The notes under the pieces were generated by a model. It ran no database searches. It saw only the letters and a program-made list of their open reading frames with translations, and was not told the origin of the DNA. Positions 43,299 to 52,343 of a stretch of 64,000 nucleotides of DNA are shown here, piece by piece (the first letter of the stretch is position 1; each line of letters begins with the position of its first letter). The stretch covers positions 124,001-188,000 of the forward strand of contig NZ_JAHCMU010000007.1 of NCBI RefSeq assembly GCF_018449435.1. Direction: 5' to 3'. The translations under genes were made by a program, and so were the position numbers. Origin of the DNA: Flagellimonas sp. 389. Lineage in GTDB: Bacteria; Bacteroidota; Bacteroidia; Flavobacteriales; Flavobacteriaceae.

Positions 43299-44010
43299 AT
43301 CGTCGTTCTCTATTTTGGTAACTTAATATTGCCTCTACCAAATGATGCTCTCTAAAATCGGGCCAAAATACATCAATAAAATATAATTCGGCGTATGCAA
43401 TCTGCCAAAGTAAAAAATTGCTTATTCTATGTTCTCCGCTGGTACGGATAAGCAAGTCTACGTCTGGCAAAAAATGCGTGTAAAGATGAGTATTTATAAC
43501 GGCTTCATCAATATTATCAGGTGAAATTATATTATTTTTAACTTTGATAGCAATCTCTTTTACAGCAAGTTCAATCTCTTCCCTAGAGCCATAACTCAAA
43601 GCTAAAGTGAGGGTCATTCCTGTATTTTCACTTGTTTTTGAAATAACTTCTGCAAGTTCTTTTTGTGCTTTGGACGGCAAAGAATTTATATTACCTATAG
43701 CACTTAGTTTTATATTATTCTTGTCAAGAGTTTTTAACTCTTTTCTAAGAGAAGAAACCAAAAGCTTCATTAATGTTTCTACCTCAATTTTAGGTCGCTT
43801 CCAATTTTCGGTAGAAAAAGCATATAAGGTTAAAAACTGTATTTGGAGCTTAGCACAGTTTTCAACCGTTTTTCTTACGGCTTCCACACCATTCTGATGC
43901 CCAAAAACCCTAAGTTTTCCACGTTGCTTGGCCCATCTGCCGTTACCATCCATGATAACTGCAACATGCTTTGGAAGCTTGTCTGCGTTTACGTCTTTTA
44001 AGGTATTCAT
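43270..44010 (-). CDS. uppS: Isoprenyl transferase / undecaprenyl diphosphate synthase
   Basis: A 246-residue cis-prenyltransferase making the C55 lipid carrier for cell-wall precursors. The conserved HVAVIMDGNGRWAKQRG (15-31), FLTLYAFSTENWKRP near 59-73, and the C-terminal DLLIRTSGEHRISNFLLWQ and FIDVFWPDF blocks are all present. The start ATG directly abuts the stop of the DUF6089 gene, and its end overlaps bamA, so the three are one translational unit. Confidence 0.96.
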   Translation of the reverse strand: MNTLKDVNADKLPKHVAVIMDGNGRWAKQRGKLRVFGHQNGVEAVRKTVENCAKLQIQFLTLYAFSTENWKRPKIEVETLMKLLVSSLRKELKTLDKNNIKLSAIGNINSLPSKAQKELAEVISKTSENTGMTLTLALSYGSREEIELAVKEIAIKVKNNIISPDNIDEAVINTHLYTHFLPDVDLLIRTSGEHRISNFLLWQIAYAELYFIDVFWPDFREHHLVEAILSYQNRERRFGKTSEQLN

Positions 44011-44694
44011 TTATTCAAAACAATCCTGGCAAGGTTTACGCCCAAAGGTATACGTTAATGTAATACCTGAGAAGACGTACCAGTCATCGCTTAAAATATT
44101 CCCAAATCTAAATTGCTGAAAATTGGAACCTTCAGGATTGCTTCCGTCCAAATTGTCCGTAAACGTATACCTTGCCCCAATCTCTGCACCAAGAATCAAG
44201 AATTGATTTAACCGATACTTTGCACCCACCGTCATTGGAATTGCAAAACTACCTTCTTTTTGGTTAATATCCTGCACTTGGTTGGCATCAAAATAATTAA
44301 AATCATACCTAAAGTATGTAACACCCGTGTATAGATAAGGTGTAAAGGCAGGTCCGAGCTTATGAAGATTGTACTCTACAAAGTTAAATTCTATGCCAGC
44401 AGAGGCTTCTAGAACAGAATTATCGATAACATATCCACGTTGTTCTCTTGAAGATTTACTCGATTTTGAATCATCTGCAGTAAAACTTCCGTACGTCACG
44501 CTTCCACGCCACGCATATCTTTTGCTCTTGTTCCATTTAAAAATACCACCAAAAGCAGGTCCCGAAGGCAATATGTAATTTGTTCTCCCTACATCACCGA
44601 TTACATTGGCACCACCAGCAAAAACACCAATCTCATAAGTTTGAGCATTGACCTTAAACGCGAAGCACAATAAAACAGCCAAAACTATTCGCAT
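44011..44694 (-). CDS. DUF6089 family outer-membrane beta-barrel protein
   Basis: A 227-residue protein with a signal peptide (VNAQ near residues 15-18) followed by alternating strands and tight turns. These include YEIGVFAGGANVIGDVG, PYLYTGVTYFRYDFNYF and a final WYVFSGITLTYTFGRK, as in small OmpA-like barrels. The C-terminal tail CQDCFE has two cysteines. The family occurs with uppS and bamA in flavobacteria and has no known activity. Its stop and the uppS start are adjacent (TAAATG). Confidence 0.85.
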   Translation of the reverse strand: MRIVLAVLLCFAFKVNAQTYEIGVFAGGANVIGDVGRTNYILPSGPAFGGIFKWNKSKRYAWRGSVTYGSFTADDSKSSKSSREQRGYVIDNSVLEASAGIEFNFVEYNLHKLGPAFTPYLYTGVTYFRYDFNYFDANQVQDINQKEGSFAIPMTVGAKYRLNQFLILGAEIGARYTFTDNLDGSNPEGSNFQQFRFGNILSDDWYVFSGITLTYTFGRKPCQDCFE

Positions 44695-44805
44695 ACTATC
44701 TATAAATTATACATATTAGGGTAAAGGAAGGTCTATAGGGTACGATGTTATAAAAGTTCTCTTTTGTTAAACAGATTTTAGCTTCTTTTATTGTTTTTGA
44801 AAGGG

Positions 44806-45687
44806 TCAATTACGTTTATCTTGACCCCAAAGCAATTTGTTCCGAAGTGTTTTTAAAAAACTTTCCGATTTGTATTCAATCATTTTAATAGTGAAACCTG
44901 ATTTTTGTACTTTAATTTCCTTTCCATTGGGTATACTTGCTATTCTGGAATCCAAAGAAACCAAATGATGCTCTTCTCTTCCGGACACCCTTAATCTAAT
45001 CTCGGTATCGTCTGAAATAACCAAAGGTCGGGCATTTAAATTATGAGGGGCAATAGGGGTTAAAACCAATGATCTTGCAGAGGGCTCTATAACGGGGCCG
45101 CCACAACTTAAAGAGTAGCCCGTAGAACCCGTTGGAGTAGAAATAATTAAGCCATCCGCCCAGTACGAAGTTAGATATTCATCGTTCAAATAGGTCTCAA
45201 CGGTTATCATGGAAGTCGTATCCTTTCGACTGACCGTAATTTCGTTCAAGGCAAAATTAAGCTCTCCAAATTCAGTCAAATCTGAACTTAGTACAACTTC
45301 TATTAAACTTCGTTCCTCGATTTTGTAATGGTCCGCAACGAATTCCTTCACCACTTTACGTACATCTTCTTTTTTAAAAGTGGACAAAAACCCTAATCTT
45401 CCTGTATTAACACCAACAATTGGAATCCCTAAATCCTTCACATAGGTTACGGCCCTGAGCATGGTACCATCACCACCAAAACTCACGAACATATCAAAAG
45501 AATCATCCAAACCAGAGGTTTGCGTAAATGTTCCATAACCTGGTTCTAGATTATGTTCAGCTACCAATTGGCTAAACTCTTCTTCAATGTAAACGGAGGA
45601 TTCTACTCCCTTGAGCTCATCCAAAAGCTCCATAACACAGGTCTTGTCCTGTTCATGAAAGGTCTGACCGTAGATAGCGACTTTCAT
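44806..45687 (-). CDS. nadK: NAD kinase
   Basis: A 293-residue cytosolic kinase making NADP from NAD. The catalytic GGDGTMLRAV is near residues 72-81, the NE/D region LNEITVSR in the middle, and the nucleotide site DGLIISTPTGSTGYSLSCGGP near 179-199. It begins 1 bp after the CBS gene and precedes the DUF6089 gene by 111 bp. That gap holds no other feature. Confidence 0.95.
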   Translation of the reverse strand: MKVAIYGQTFHEQDKTCVMELLDELKGVESSVYIEEEFSQLVAEHNLEPGYGTFTQTSGLDDSFDMFVSFGGDGTMLRAVTYVKDLGIPIVGVNTGRLGFLSTFKKEDVRKVVKEFVADHYKIEERSLIEVVLSSDLTEFGELNFALNEITVSRKDTTSMITVETYLNDEYLTSYWADGLIISTPTGSTGYSLSCGGPVIEPSARSLVLTPIAPHNLNARPLVISDDTEIRLRVSGREEHHLVSLDSRIASIPNGKEIKVQKSGFTIKMIEYKSESFLKTLRNKLLWGQDKRN

Positions 45688-45688
45688 G

Positions 45689-46345
45689 TTATACGTTAAG
45701 GTATTTCTCTAGGTAGTCGGAGCGTTGTTTAAGATCCTCAAGGAATTGGTCATCACTGTTACCAAAAATTATGGTGTAGTTGTAACGCCTAAAGGTTTGG
45801 GCTACTTCATTTAGATTTAAAGTTCCTACTTTTAACGTAATCTGTACCACATCATTCCTTGAATCAGTAATAAATGCTCCCAACAAACGGGCATTATTGC
45901 TTTCAACTATTTGGGCGATTTCACTGAATGAGTAATCTTTTATTCCTGTTGCCACCACTAAAATTCCGCCAGGTTCTCTAAAAAAAGGAGTATCGATAAA
46001 GACCGAAACAATATCTTCCAAGTCGTAATATCCTATAATAATATTATCGTCATCCAATACGGGGAGGACATTAGCCTCATTTCTTGAAAACAATTCCAAA
46101 AGATCTAACCAAGCTGTTTGTTTTGTAACAAAAAAAGTTTCCAGCTCAACCCTAAAGTCTTCAATTTTTTTATCTGGCTCAAAGCATGCCAGATCATTAT
46201 CGGACAGTACGCCAAGGTAAACCCCATTCTCCGTAACCGCTACATGGGAAAATGTAGTTTCTTCAAAAAACTGAATGACCTCTTCCAAAGTCTCGGTGAC
46301 CTCAAAAATGGGTATTGTTGTTATTATTTGATCTTGAATCTGCAT
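45689..46345 (-). CDS. CBS domain-pair protein
   Basis: A 218-residue protein. Two CBS motifs fill residues 1-135 (IPIFEVTETLEEVIQFFEE, then THVAVTENGVYLGVLSD, and a second unit with NVLPVLDDDNIIIGYYDLEDI). A C-terminal ACT-like part follows with GGILVVATGIKDYSFSEIA. CBS pairs bind adenine nucleotides. It stands head to head with pdxJ and is directly followed by nadK, which hints at nucleotide sensing, but the role is unknown. Confidence 0.88.
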   Translation of the reverse strand: MQIQDQIITTIPIFEVTETLEEVIQFFEETTFSHVAVTENGVYLGVLSDNDLACFEPDKKIEDFRVELETFFVTKQTAWLDLLELFSRNEANVLPVLDDDNIIIGYYDLEDIVSVFIDTPFFREPGGILVVATGIKDYSFSEIAQIVESNNARLLGAFITDSRNDVVQITLKVGTLNLNEVAQTFRRYNYTIIFGNSDDQFLEDLKQRSDYLEKYLNV

Positions 46346-46430
46346 TATGCTCGTATTATGTGCAAAATAGTAATTTAAAATCGCAAAAGGTATGCCTAAT
46401 TCTTATTTTTGACGTTCTAAATTTGTATTC

Positions 46431-47147
46431 ATGACAAAACTAAGCGTTAACATCAATAAACTGGCAACGCTGCGAAATTCTAGAGGGGGCAATATGCCAA
46501 ACCTGATAAAATCCGCAACAGATATTGAATCCTTTGGCGCACAAGGAATAACCATACATCCAAGACCCGATGAAAGACATATTCACTACCAAGATGCTCA
46601 TGATTTAAAGAACGTAGTCACTACAGAATTCAATATAGAGGGAAATCCAATTCCCAAGTTTATAGATATGGTATTGGCCATAAAGCCCACTCAGGTAACC
46701 TTGGTGCCAGACGCGGAAGATGCAATAACGTCCAACGCGGGTTGGGACACCATAAAACATAAAGATTTTTTGATTGAAGTCATCAAAACTTTCAAGGAGA
46801 ATGGAATTCGGACTTCCATTTTTGTAGACCCTGATGCGGATATGGTCGAAGGAGCCTTTAAAGTTGGAACCGATAGAATTGAACTGTACACCGAGAGTTT
46901 TGCAAAAGAATTTTCTGAAGGAAAAAAAACAGAAAGCATTCAATCTTTTATCGCTGCAGCAGAAAAAGCAAACAAATTAGGATTGGGCATTAACGCAGGA
47001 CATGATTTAAATCTGGACAACATTAAGTTTTTTAAAGAACATATCCCAAATTTGTTGGAAGTATCCATTGGTCATGCGCTTATATGTGAGTCGATCTATC
47101 TTGGACTGGAAAATGTCATCAACATGTACTTACACCGATTAAAATAA
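46431..47147 (+). CDS. pdxJ: Pyridoxine 5'-phosphate synthase
   Basis: A 238-residue TIM-barrel enzyme of the DXP-dependent vitamin B6 pathway. LSVNINKLATLRNSRGG at the start, ITIHPRPDERHI near 43-54, LVPD near residue 95, and GINAGHDLNLDN in the last third are family signatures. Its TAA stop overlaps the ATG of the downstream hydrolase by one base. It supplies PLP, the cofactor of MetY, MetZ and the class V enzyme in the window. Confidence 0.96.
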   Translation: MTKLSVNINKLATLRNSRGGNMPNLIKSATDIESFGAQGITIHPRPDERHIHYQDAHDLKNVVTTEFNIEGNPIPKFIDMVLAIKPTQVTLVPDAEDAITSNAGWDTIKHKDFLIEVIKTFKENGIRTSIFVDPDADMVEGAFKVGTDRIELYTESFAKEFSEGKKTESIQSFIAAAEKANKLGLGINAGHDLNLDNIKFFKEHIPNLLEVSIGHALICESIYLGLENVINMYLHRLK

Positions 47148-47917
47148 TGGAACTGCTACATTCAAAGATACTGGGAGAAGGAAAACCTTTGTTGATTCTA
47201 CATGGTTTTTTGGGGATGTCCGATAATTGGAAAACGCTAGGAAATCAATATGCTGAAAATGGCTACCAAGTCCATCTTATAGACCAACGAAATCATGGAA
47301 AAAGCTTCCACTCCATTCATTTTGATTATGATGTGATGAGTGAAGATTTGATAAGTTACATGAATCATCTTCAGATTGATAAAGCTGCCGTTATTGGACA
47401 TTCCATGGGCGGAAAAACAGCCATGCAACTCGCAACGTCCAAACCAAAATTGGTATCAAAACTGATTGTTGCCGACATTTCGCCAAAATACTACCCTCCG
47501 CATCACCAACCTATTCTTGATGCATTACAAGAATTGGACTTTAATAAAATCACAAGCAGAAAAGAAGCGGACGAAGTGCTTTCCAAAAACATAACAGATT
47601 TTGGAACCCGCCAATTTCTATTGAAGAACCTTTACTGGGTAGCACAAAAAAAGCTTGGACTTCGCTTTAATATGGAAGTCCTAAAAGATAAAATGGACGA
47701 AATAGGGGAAAATATCAGTTCTACAGCTAATTATGAAGGTCCTACCCTATTTCTCCGCGGAGATCGTTCCGAATATATTCAGGCTAGTGACTTTCCAGAA
47801 ATTAAAAAACACTTTCCAAATGCTTTAATTGAAATGGTTGAAAATGCAGGTCACTGGCTACATGCAGAAAACCCAAAACAGTTTTTTCAATTTACGGTCA
47901 AGTTTCTAAATTCATAA
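47147..47917 (+). CDS. Alpha/beta hydrolase, YbfF-like esterase
   Basis: A 256-residue cytosolic hydrolase. The oxyanion region is LILHGFLGMSDNWKTLG, the nucleophile serine lies in GHSMGGKTAMQLA (near 87-99), and the histidine in VENAGHWLHAENP close to the C-terminus. The form is that of YbfF-like acyl-CoA or carboxyl esterases; the substrate is not known. It is translationally coupled to pdxJ by a one-base overlap. Confidence 0.88.
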   Translation: MELLHSKILGEGKPLLILHGFLGMSDNWKTLGNQYAENGYQVHLIDQRNHGKSFHSIHFDYDVMSEDLISYMNHLQIDKAAVIGHSMGGKTAMQLATSKPKLVSKLIVADISPKYYPPHHQPILDALQELDFNKITSRKEADEVLSKNITDFGTRQFLLKNLYWVAQKKLGLRFNMEVLKDKMDEIGENISSTANYEGPTLFLRGDRSEYIQASDFPEIKKHFPNALIEMVENAGHWLHAENPKQFFQFTVKFLNS

Positions 47918-47932
47918 AAATTGACCGTTTTT

Positions 47933-47948
47933 ATTATGCATGCATAAT
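47933..47948. promoter_or_regulatory. Palindrome ATTATGCATGCATAAT upstream of the SGNH lipoprotein
   Basis: A perfect 16-bp palindrome identical to the core of the 34-bp palindrome at 21529-21562 before etfBA. It lies just upstream of the -33 box at 47965-47967. The shared site suggests the two transcripts answer to one dimeric regulator. Confidence 0.65.
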
Positions 47949-47964
47949 TTTTTTACCCATTTAA

Positions 47965-47995
47965 TTGGCTGTATAACAAATTTAATATAGATTTG
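47965..47995 (+). promoter_or_regulatory. Promoter of the SGNH lipoprotein gene
   Basis: TTG at 47965-47967 and TAGATTTG at 47988-47995 are separated by 20 bp, as in the Bacteroidota consensus. The start codon lies 55 bp downstream. Confidence 0.65.
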
Positions 47996-48050
47996 GTTAA
48001 TTCTGGTTTAACCATAATTTAACATAAGTTAACTCTAACAGCTACTTAAC

Positions 48051-49640
48051 ATGAAAAAAATTTATGCCTTATTCCCTCTATTAGGTTTGTTCCTAATCGC
48101 ATGTAGTGATGATGACACTGATGGAACCACTGTTGACCCAACTCCACCGGACCCGATTGTTTATACTTCGGGAACTGCAGACTTTTCAAATTATGTTGCG
48201 GTAGGAAATTCACTTACGGCAGGTTTTTCGGATAATGCCTTGTTTAGGGCAGGCCAAGAAGCTTCGTTCCCAAATATGCTTGCTACGAATTTTGCCTTAG
48301 CAGGTGGTGGTGCTTTCGAAATACCATTTATGGCAGACAATCTTGGTGGTGCAACGATAAACGGCTCCCCAGAAATTCCCAACAGGTTCATTTTGCTTTT
48401 TACGGCGAATGGTCCTGTACCCACAGTAAAAGCTGGTGTAGGAACTACCGAAATAACGGATAAATTATCAGGCACATTTAATAATATGGGAGTTCCAGGC
48501 TCTAAAAGTTACGAATTATTGGCACCAGGCTATGGTAGTTTGGCTGGTCTAGCCGTAGATGCTGCCAACCCTTACTTTGTACGATTTTCATCTGGAGAGG
48601 CTGCTACTGTAATTGGTGATGCTGCCGATCAAAACCCAAGCTTTTTCTCTTTATGGACAGGTTCCAATGATATCCTCTTGTACGCAACCAGTGGTGGCAC
48701 AGGAACTTTTCAAGCTGATCCTATGGTGAGTCCAATGGATTATGCCAGAAACGATATTACCAACCCAACAGTATTTGCAGGTGTTATAAATAGTGCGTTA
48801 GAAGCGTTGACTGCTGGTGGGGCAGATGGAGTAATCGCCAATTTGCCCAATGTTACCGATATACCGTTCTTTACAACGGTTCCTTTTGCTCCTTTAGACC
48901 CAACCAATCCTGCATTTGGGGCACAAATCCCTGCGCTTAACGCTCAATTTGCTGGATTGAATTTAGTTTTCCAGGCACTTATGGTTCCCGAAAGACAGTT
49001 TATCTTTTCAGAAACCGCTGCCAGTCCTGTCATCATTAAAGATGAAAACCTTCCTAATTTATCTGCTCAAATAACTGGAGCTTTGATTATGAACGGTGTC
49101 GATGAAGCAACGGCAGGTTTAACTGGTCTTTTGTATGGACAGGCCAGACCTGCAAACGAAAATGATTTATTGGTTCTGCCCAGTAGACAAATAATTGCTG
49201 AAGCCAATGAAGAAGCTATAGCAATGTTAACAGGCATGAATGTCCCAGAAGAAACAGCAGCCCAATTGGCAGTGAATGGAGTTACATTCCCACTTGAAGA
49301 CCAATGGGTAGTGACGCCAGAAGAACAAGAAGAAATAGAAACTGCTTTAACGGCATATAACCAAACTATAGAAACGCTTGCCACGCAATACAATCTAGCT
49401 CTCGTAGATATAAATTCATTGTTGACCGAGTTACGCGCAAGTGGTATTACACTGGCAGATGGTTCCGTGGTTACTTCTACTTTTGGAACTGGTGGTGGAT
49501 TCTCATTGGACGGGGTACATCCTTCACCAAGAGGGTATGCGATTATAGCAAATGCCTTTGTAGCTGCCATAAACGAAAAATTTGGCTCTAACCTTCCAGG
49601 TGTAAATCCATTGGATTTTACAGGACTTTATATTGACTAG
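48051..49640 (+). CDS. SGNH/GDSL-type hydrolase lipoprotein
   Basis: A 529-residue protein with a lipoprotein signal (LFLIACS, cysteine near residue 18) and an acidic linker. Block I is VGNSLTAGFSDNAL (serine nucleophile in GNSLT instead of GDSL). SLWTGSNDILLYATSG carries block III asparagine, and block V DGVHPSPRGYAI near the end carries the D-x-x-H pair. The large insertion between blocks makes it about twice the size of simple SGNH enzymes. Such lipoproteins are probably esterases or lipases on the envelope. The shared palindrome with etfBA supports a role in lipid use. Confidence 0.85.
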   Translation: MKKIYALFPLLGLFLIACSDDDTDGTTVDPTPPDPIVYTSGTADFSNYVAVGNSLTAGFSDNALFRAGQEASFPNMLATNFALAGGGAFEIPFMADNLGGATINGSPEIPNRFILLFTANGPVPTVKAGVGTTEITDKLSGTFNNMGVPGSKSYELLAPGYGSLAGLAVDAANPYFVRFSSGEAATVIGDAADQNPSFFSLWTGSNDILLYATSGGTGTFQADPMVSPMDYARNDITNPTVFAGVINSALEALTAGGADGVIANLPNVTDIPFFTTVPFAPLDPTNPAFGAQIPALNAQFAGLNLVFQALMVPERQFIFSETAASPVIIKDENLPNLSAQITGALIMNGVDEATAGLTGLLYGQARPANENDLLVLPSRQIIAEANEEAIAMLTGMNVPEETAAQLAVNGVTFPLEDQWVVTPEEQEEIETALTAYNQTIETLATQYNLALVDINSLLTELRASGITLADGSVVTSTFGTGGGFSLDGVHPSPRGYAIIANAFVAAINEKFGSNLPGVNPLDFTGLYID

Positions 49641-49663
49641 ATACAGTTTTATTTAAGTATATT

Positions 49664-49697
49664 GAAAGCACCGTTTAAAAAACGGTGCTTTTTTAAT
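49664..49697 (+). terminator. Terminator after the SGNH lipoprotein gene
   Basis: AAAGCACCGTT and AACGGTGCTTT enclose a 5-base loop, followed by Ts. It lies 25 bp after the stop codon and directly before the next gene, which should therefore have its own promoter or rely on read-through. Confidence 0.88.
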
Positions 49698-49712
49698 TTA
49701 AAACCAATAGAT

Positions 49713-50063
49713 ATGAAACTTATTTTAAGGCTCTTGCTGAATGCCCTAGCAGTAATCATTCTTTCTTATGTACTACCAGGAGTTGGAGTGGATTCGATTA
49801 CAACAGCGATTATCGTTGCACTCGTTCTCAGTATTTTAAACTTTATAGTAAAACCTATTCTCGTTATACTGACATTACCGATCACCATACTCACTTTAGG
49901 CCTGTTCTTATTGATTATCAACGCCATTATCATCTTAATAGCAGCTGAGTTTATTTCAGGTTTTCAGGTTTCCAGTATTTGGTGGGCCATCATTTTCAGT
50001 CTTCTGCTTTCATTTTTACAGTCAATTTTACAGTCGATTTTAAAAGAGGACAAAAAGAAATGA
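49713..50063 (+). CDS. Small four-helix membrane protein (phage holin family IV / YvlD-like)
   Basis: A 116-residue hydrophobic protein with four predicted membrane helices. Between helices 2 and 3 lies the conserved NFIVKPILVILTLPITILTLG, the signature of the holin-IV (DUF/YvlD) family, followed by a lysine-rich tail. Despite the database name there are no phage genes nearby, and chromosomal members are envelope proteins of unknown role. The frame continues 17 codons upstream into the terminator stem, so the ATG at 49713 is chosen. Confidence 0.83.
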   Translation: MKLILRLLLNALAVIILSYVLPGVGVDSITTAIIVALVLSILNFIVKPILVILTLPITILTLGLFLLIINAIIILIAAEFISGFQVSSIWWAIIFSLLLSFLQSILQSILKEDKKK

Positions 50064-50092
50064 TTCGCTTTGGTATTCAACACTTTAAAAAG

Positions 50093-50123
50093 TTGCTGCA
50101 AACAAGAAAATATATTACTTTTG
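50093..50123 (+). promoter_or_regulatory. Promoter of tig
   Basis: TTG at 50093-50095 and TACTTTTG at 50116-50123 with a 20-bp spacer match the Bacteroidota consensus well. The tig start codon is 34 bp downstream. Confidence 0.72.
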
Positions 50124-50156
50124 CCACCCATTTTTGAATAGCAAAATAGGTAAGAG

Positions 50157-51479
50157 ATGAACATTACTAAAGAGCAGATTGACGAGCTTAATGCAGTTGT
50201 AAAAGTTGCCATAAGCAAGGATGATTACCAAGATAAAGTTGAGAAAATTCTAAAAGACTACAGAAAACAGGCTAACATTCCCGGTTTTCGAAAAGGTCAG
50301 GTACCTATGGGCCTTATAAAAAAGCAATATGGAAAATCCGTATTGGTCGATGAAGTAAACAAACTACTTCAAGATAATCTTAATAAATATCTTACCGAAG
50401 AGAAATTAGATGTATTGGGCAACCCTCTACCCAAGCAACAGGATGATTTTGATTGGGACAATGAAAATCTTGATTTTGAATTTGAACTTGGTTTGGCCCC
50501 TAGTTTTGATGTTCAGGTGAAGACCAAGAAAGCGATTACCCAATACAAAATCGTTGCCGACAAAAAAATGATAGGGGAGCAAGTAGACCGCATCCAAAAA
50601 CAGTACGGGAAATTGGTTTCTAAAACTGAGGTAGGGAAATTGGATGAAGTCACTGGTACTTTCGCTAATGAAACAGAAGAAATAGAGCACAAAACCACTA
50701 TTGAACTAGATAAGATCAAAAGCAAAAAAGCTATTGATGCGCTGAACGGCAAAAAAGTTGGAGAATCGGTTACACTTAAGACCAAAGGCCTTTTTAAGGA
50801 AGATTATTTGCTTTCTAGCGCTCTTGGAATTGACAAGGAAAAAGCAGATAAACTAAATATAGAGGTTTCCTTTACCATTGAAGAAATCAACGAAAGAGAG
50901 CCTGCTGCATTGGACCAAGAGCTTTTTGACAAATTGTTCGGCAAAGACAATGTAAAATCAGAAAAGGAATTAAAGGAAAAAATAAAAGAAGATTCCGAAA
51001 AACAGTTTGAGCAACAATCCGATCAAAAACTGCTAAACGACATTACGGAAAAACTTATCGATAACACCAAGTTTGATTTACCAGCAGACTTTCTAAGAAA
51101 ATGGATTCAAATCAGTGGTGAAAACCCATTGTCTGATGATGAAGCCAAAGAAGAGTTTGAAAAATCTGAAAAAGGACTTCGTTACCAACTCATCGAAGGG
51201 AAAATAATTAGAGATAACGACCTTCAAGTTCAAATGGACGAGCTGAAGGAATTTGCAAAAGGTTTCATTAAATCACAAATGGCACAGTACGGTCACCTAG
51301 ACCCACAAGAAGAAGAATTGGAAAATATAGCCATGCGTGTTCTTGGCAACCAAGATGAAGTAAAAAGACTGTCGGAACAGTTAATGAGTCAAAAACTGTT
51401 GGATTTCTATAAAGAAAATGCCAACCTTAAAGTAAAGGAAGTCACTTACGATGATTTCGTAAAGGAAGCTTACAGCTAA
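50157..51479 (+). CDS. tig: Trigger factor
   Basis: A 440-residue ribosome-associated chaperone. The N-terminal ribosome-binding domain includes the signature GFRKGQVPMGLIKKQYG near 42-58. A middle region of about 150-250 stands where the PPIase domain lies but is diverged, as usual in Bacteroidota. The C-terminal arm region is helical and highly charged. It is followed by clpP and clpX, the classic tig-clpP-clpX order. The tig terminator at 51513-51547 lies between it and clpP. Confidence 0.93.
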   Translation: MNITKEQIDELNAVVKVAISKDDYQDKVEKILKDYRKQANIPGFRKGQVPMGLIKKQYGKSVLVDEVNKLLQDNLNKYLTEEKLDVLGNPLPKQQDDFDWDNENLDFEFELGLAPSFDVQVKTKKAITQYKIVADKKMIGEQVDRIQKQYGKLVSKTEVGKLDEVTGTFANETEEIEHKTTIELDKIKSKKAIDALNGKKVGESVTLKTKGLFKEDYLLSSALGIDKEKADKLNIEVSFTIEEINEREPAALDQELFDKLFGKDNVKSEKELKEKIKEDSEKQFEQQSDQKLLNDITEKLIDNTKFDLPADFLRKWIQISGENPLSDDEAKEEFEKSEKGLRYQLIEGKIIRDNDLQVQMDELKEFAKGFIKSQMAQYGHLDPQEEELENIAMRVLGNQDEVKRLSEQLMSQKLLDFYKENANLKVKEVTYDDFVKEAYS

Positions 51480-51512
51480 AGTCAAGCTAAAAGAAAATTG
51501 AGTATCTTTATA

Positions 51513-51547
51513 GTGCCGAAAATTATAATTTTCGGCACCTTTTTTTA
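51513..51547 (+). terminator. Terminator between tig and clpP
   Basis: A perfect 26-bp palindrome (half site GTGCCGAAAATTA, 51513-51538) is followed by a run of seven Ts. It ends 23 bp before the clpP start, so clpP is either expressed by read-through or from a promoter within the hairpin region. Confidence 0.88.
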
Positions 51548-51569
51548 AAGCAAATTCGAAAAAAATTCT

Positions 51570-52250
51570 ATGGATTACGGAACAGAATTTAAAAAATACG
51601 CCACCAAACATCATGGGATAAATAGTATGTACTACGACCAAATCATGAGCAGTATGTATCCTATGAACATGACCCCTAACATTATTGAGGAAAGACAGCT
51701 CAATGCAATTGCAATGGATGTCTTCTCCAGGTTAATGATGGACCGCATTATATTTTTGGGCACAGGTATCAACGACCAAGTTGCCAATATCGTACAGGCA
51801 CAGTTACTCTTTTTAGAAAGTGCAGATGCTGTAAAGGATATCCAAATCTACATTAATTCCCCTGGCGGAAGCGTTTATGCCGGGTTGGGAATTTATGACA
51901 CCATGCAGTTTATAAAACCAGATGTGGCCACCATATGTACGGGAATAGCAGCCTCTATGGCCGCTGTACTGTTGTGCGCAGGACAGGAAGGGAAAAGAAG
52001 TGGCCTTACCCATTCTAGAGTAATGATCCACCAACCGTTATCTGGAGCTCAAGGACAGGCAAGTGATATTGAAATTGCAGCAAAAGAAGTTCTTAAAATA
52101 AAGGATGAATTATATCAAATCATATCCAACCACTCAGGTCAAACTTTTGACAAAGTATATGAAGATAGTGACAGAGATTACTGGATGAAGGCGGAAGAGG
52201 CCAAAAAATATGGTATGATCGATGAAATTTTGGTAAGGGAAACATCCTAA
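51570..52250 (+). CDS. clpP: ATP-dependent Clp protease proteolytic subunit
   Basis: A 226-residue serine protease that forms the barrel of ClpXP. The catalytic serine lies in CTGIAASMAAVLLCAG, the histidine in RSGLTHSRVMIHQP, and the aspartate near DYWMKAEEAKKYGMIDEIL. The N-terminal extension of about 30 residues is slightly longer than in Escherichia coli. It partners ClpX encoded 93 bp downstream. A short inverted repeat with no T-run (52252-52270) lies in the gap. Confidence 0.96.
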   Translation: MDYGTEFKKYATKHHGINSMYYDQIMSSMYPMNMTPNIIEERQLNAIAMDVFSRLMMDRIIFLGTGINDQVANIVQAQLLFLESADAVKDIQIYINSPGGSVYAGLGIYDTMQFIKPDVATICTGIAASMAAVLLCAGQEGKRSGLTHSRVMIHQPLSGAQGQASDIEIAAKEVLKIKDELYQIISNHSGQTFDKVYEDSDRDYWMKAEEAKKYGMIDEILVRETS

Positions 52251-52343
52251 ATCCGACTATTTTCGTCGGAAAATGGAGCTTTAATACACGTCAAACCCCA
52301 ATTTTTTACGTTATTAGTGGTTGAACCCATGAGTTAATATAGT

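Noticed and set aside
49713..50063. Phage holin family protein taken as a sign of a prophage
   Set aside because: No integrase, capsid, tail or lysin genes occur nearby. The family name covers ordinary chromosomal membrane proteins.
52252..52270. TCCGAC/GTCGGA hairpin between clpP and clpX considered as a terminator
   Set aside because: It is followed by an A-run rather than Ts on the plus strand, and clpP and clpX are expected to be expressed together.
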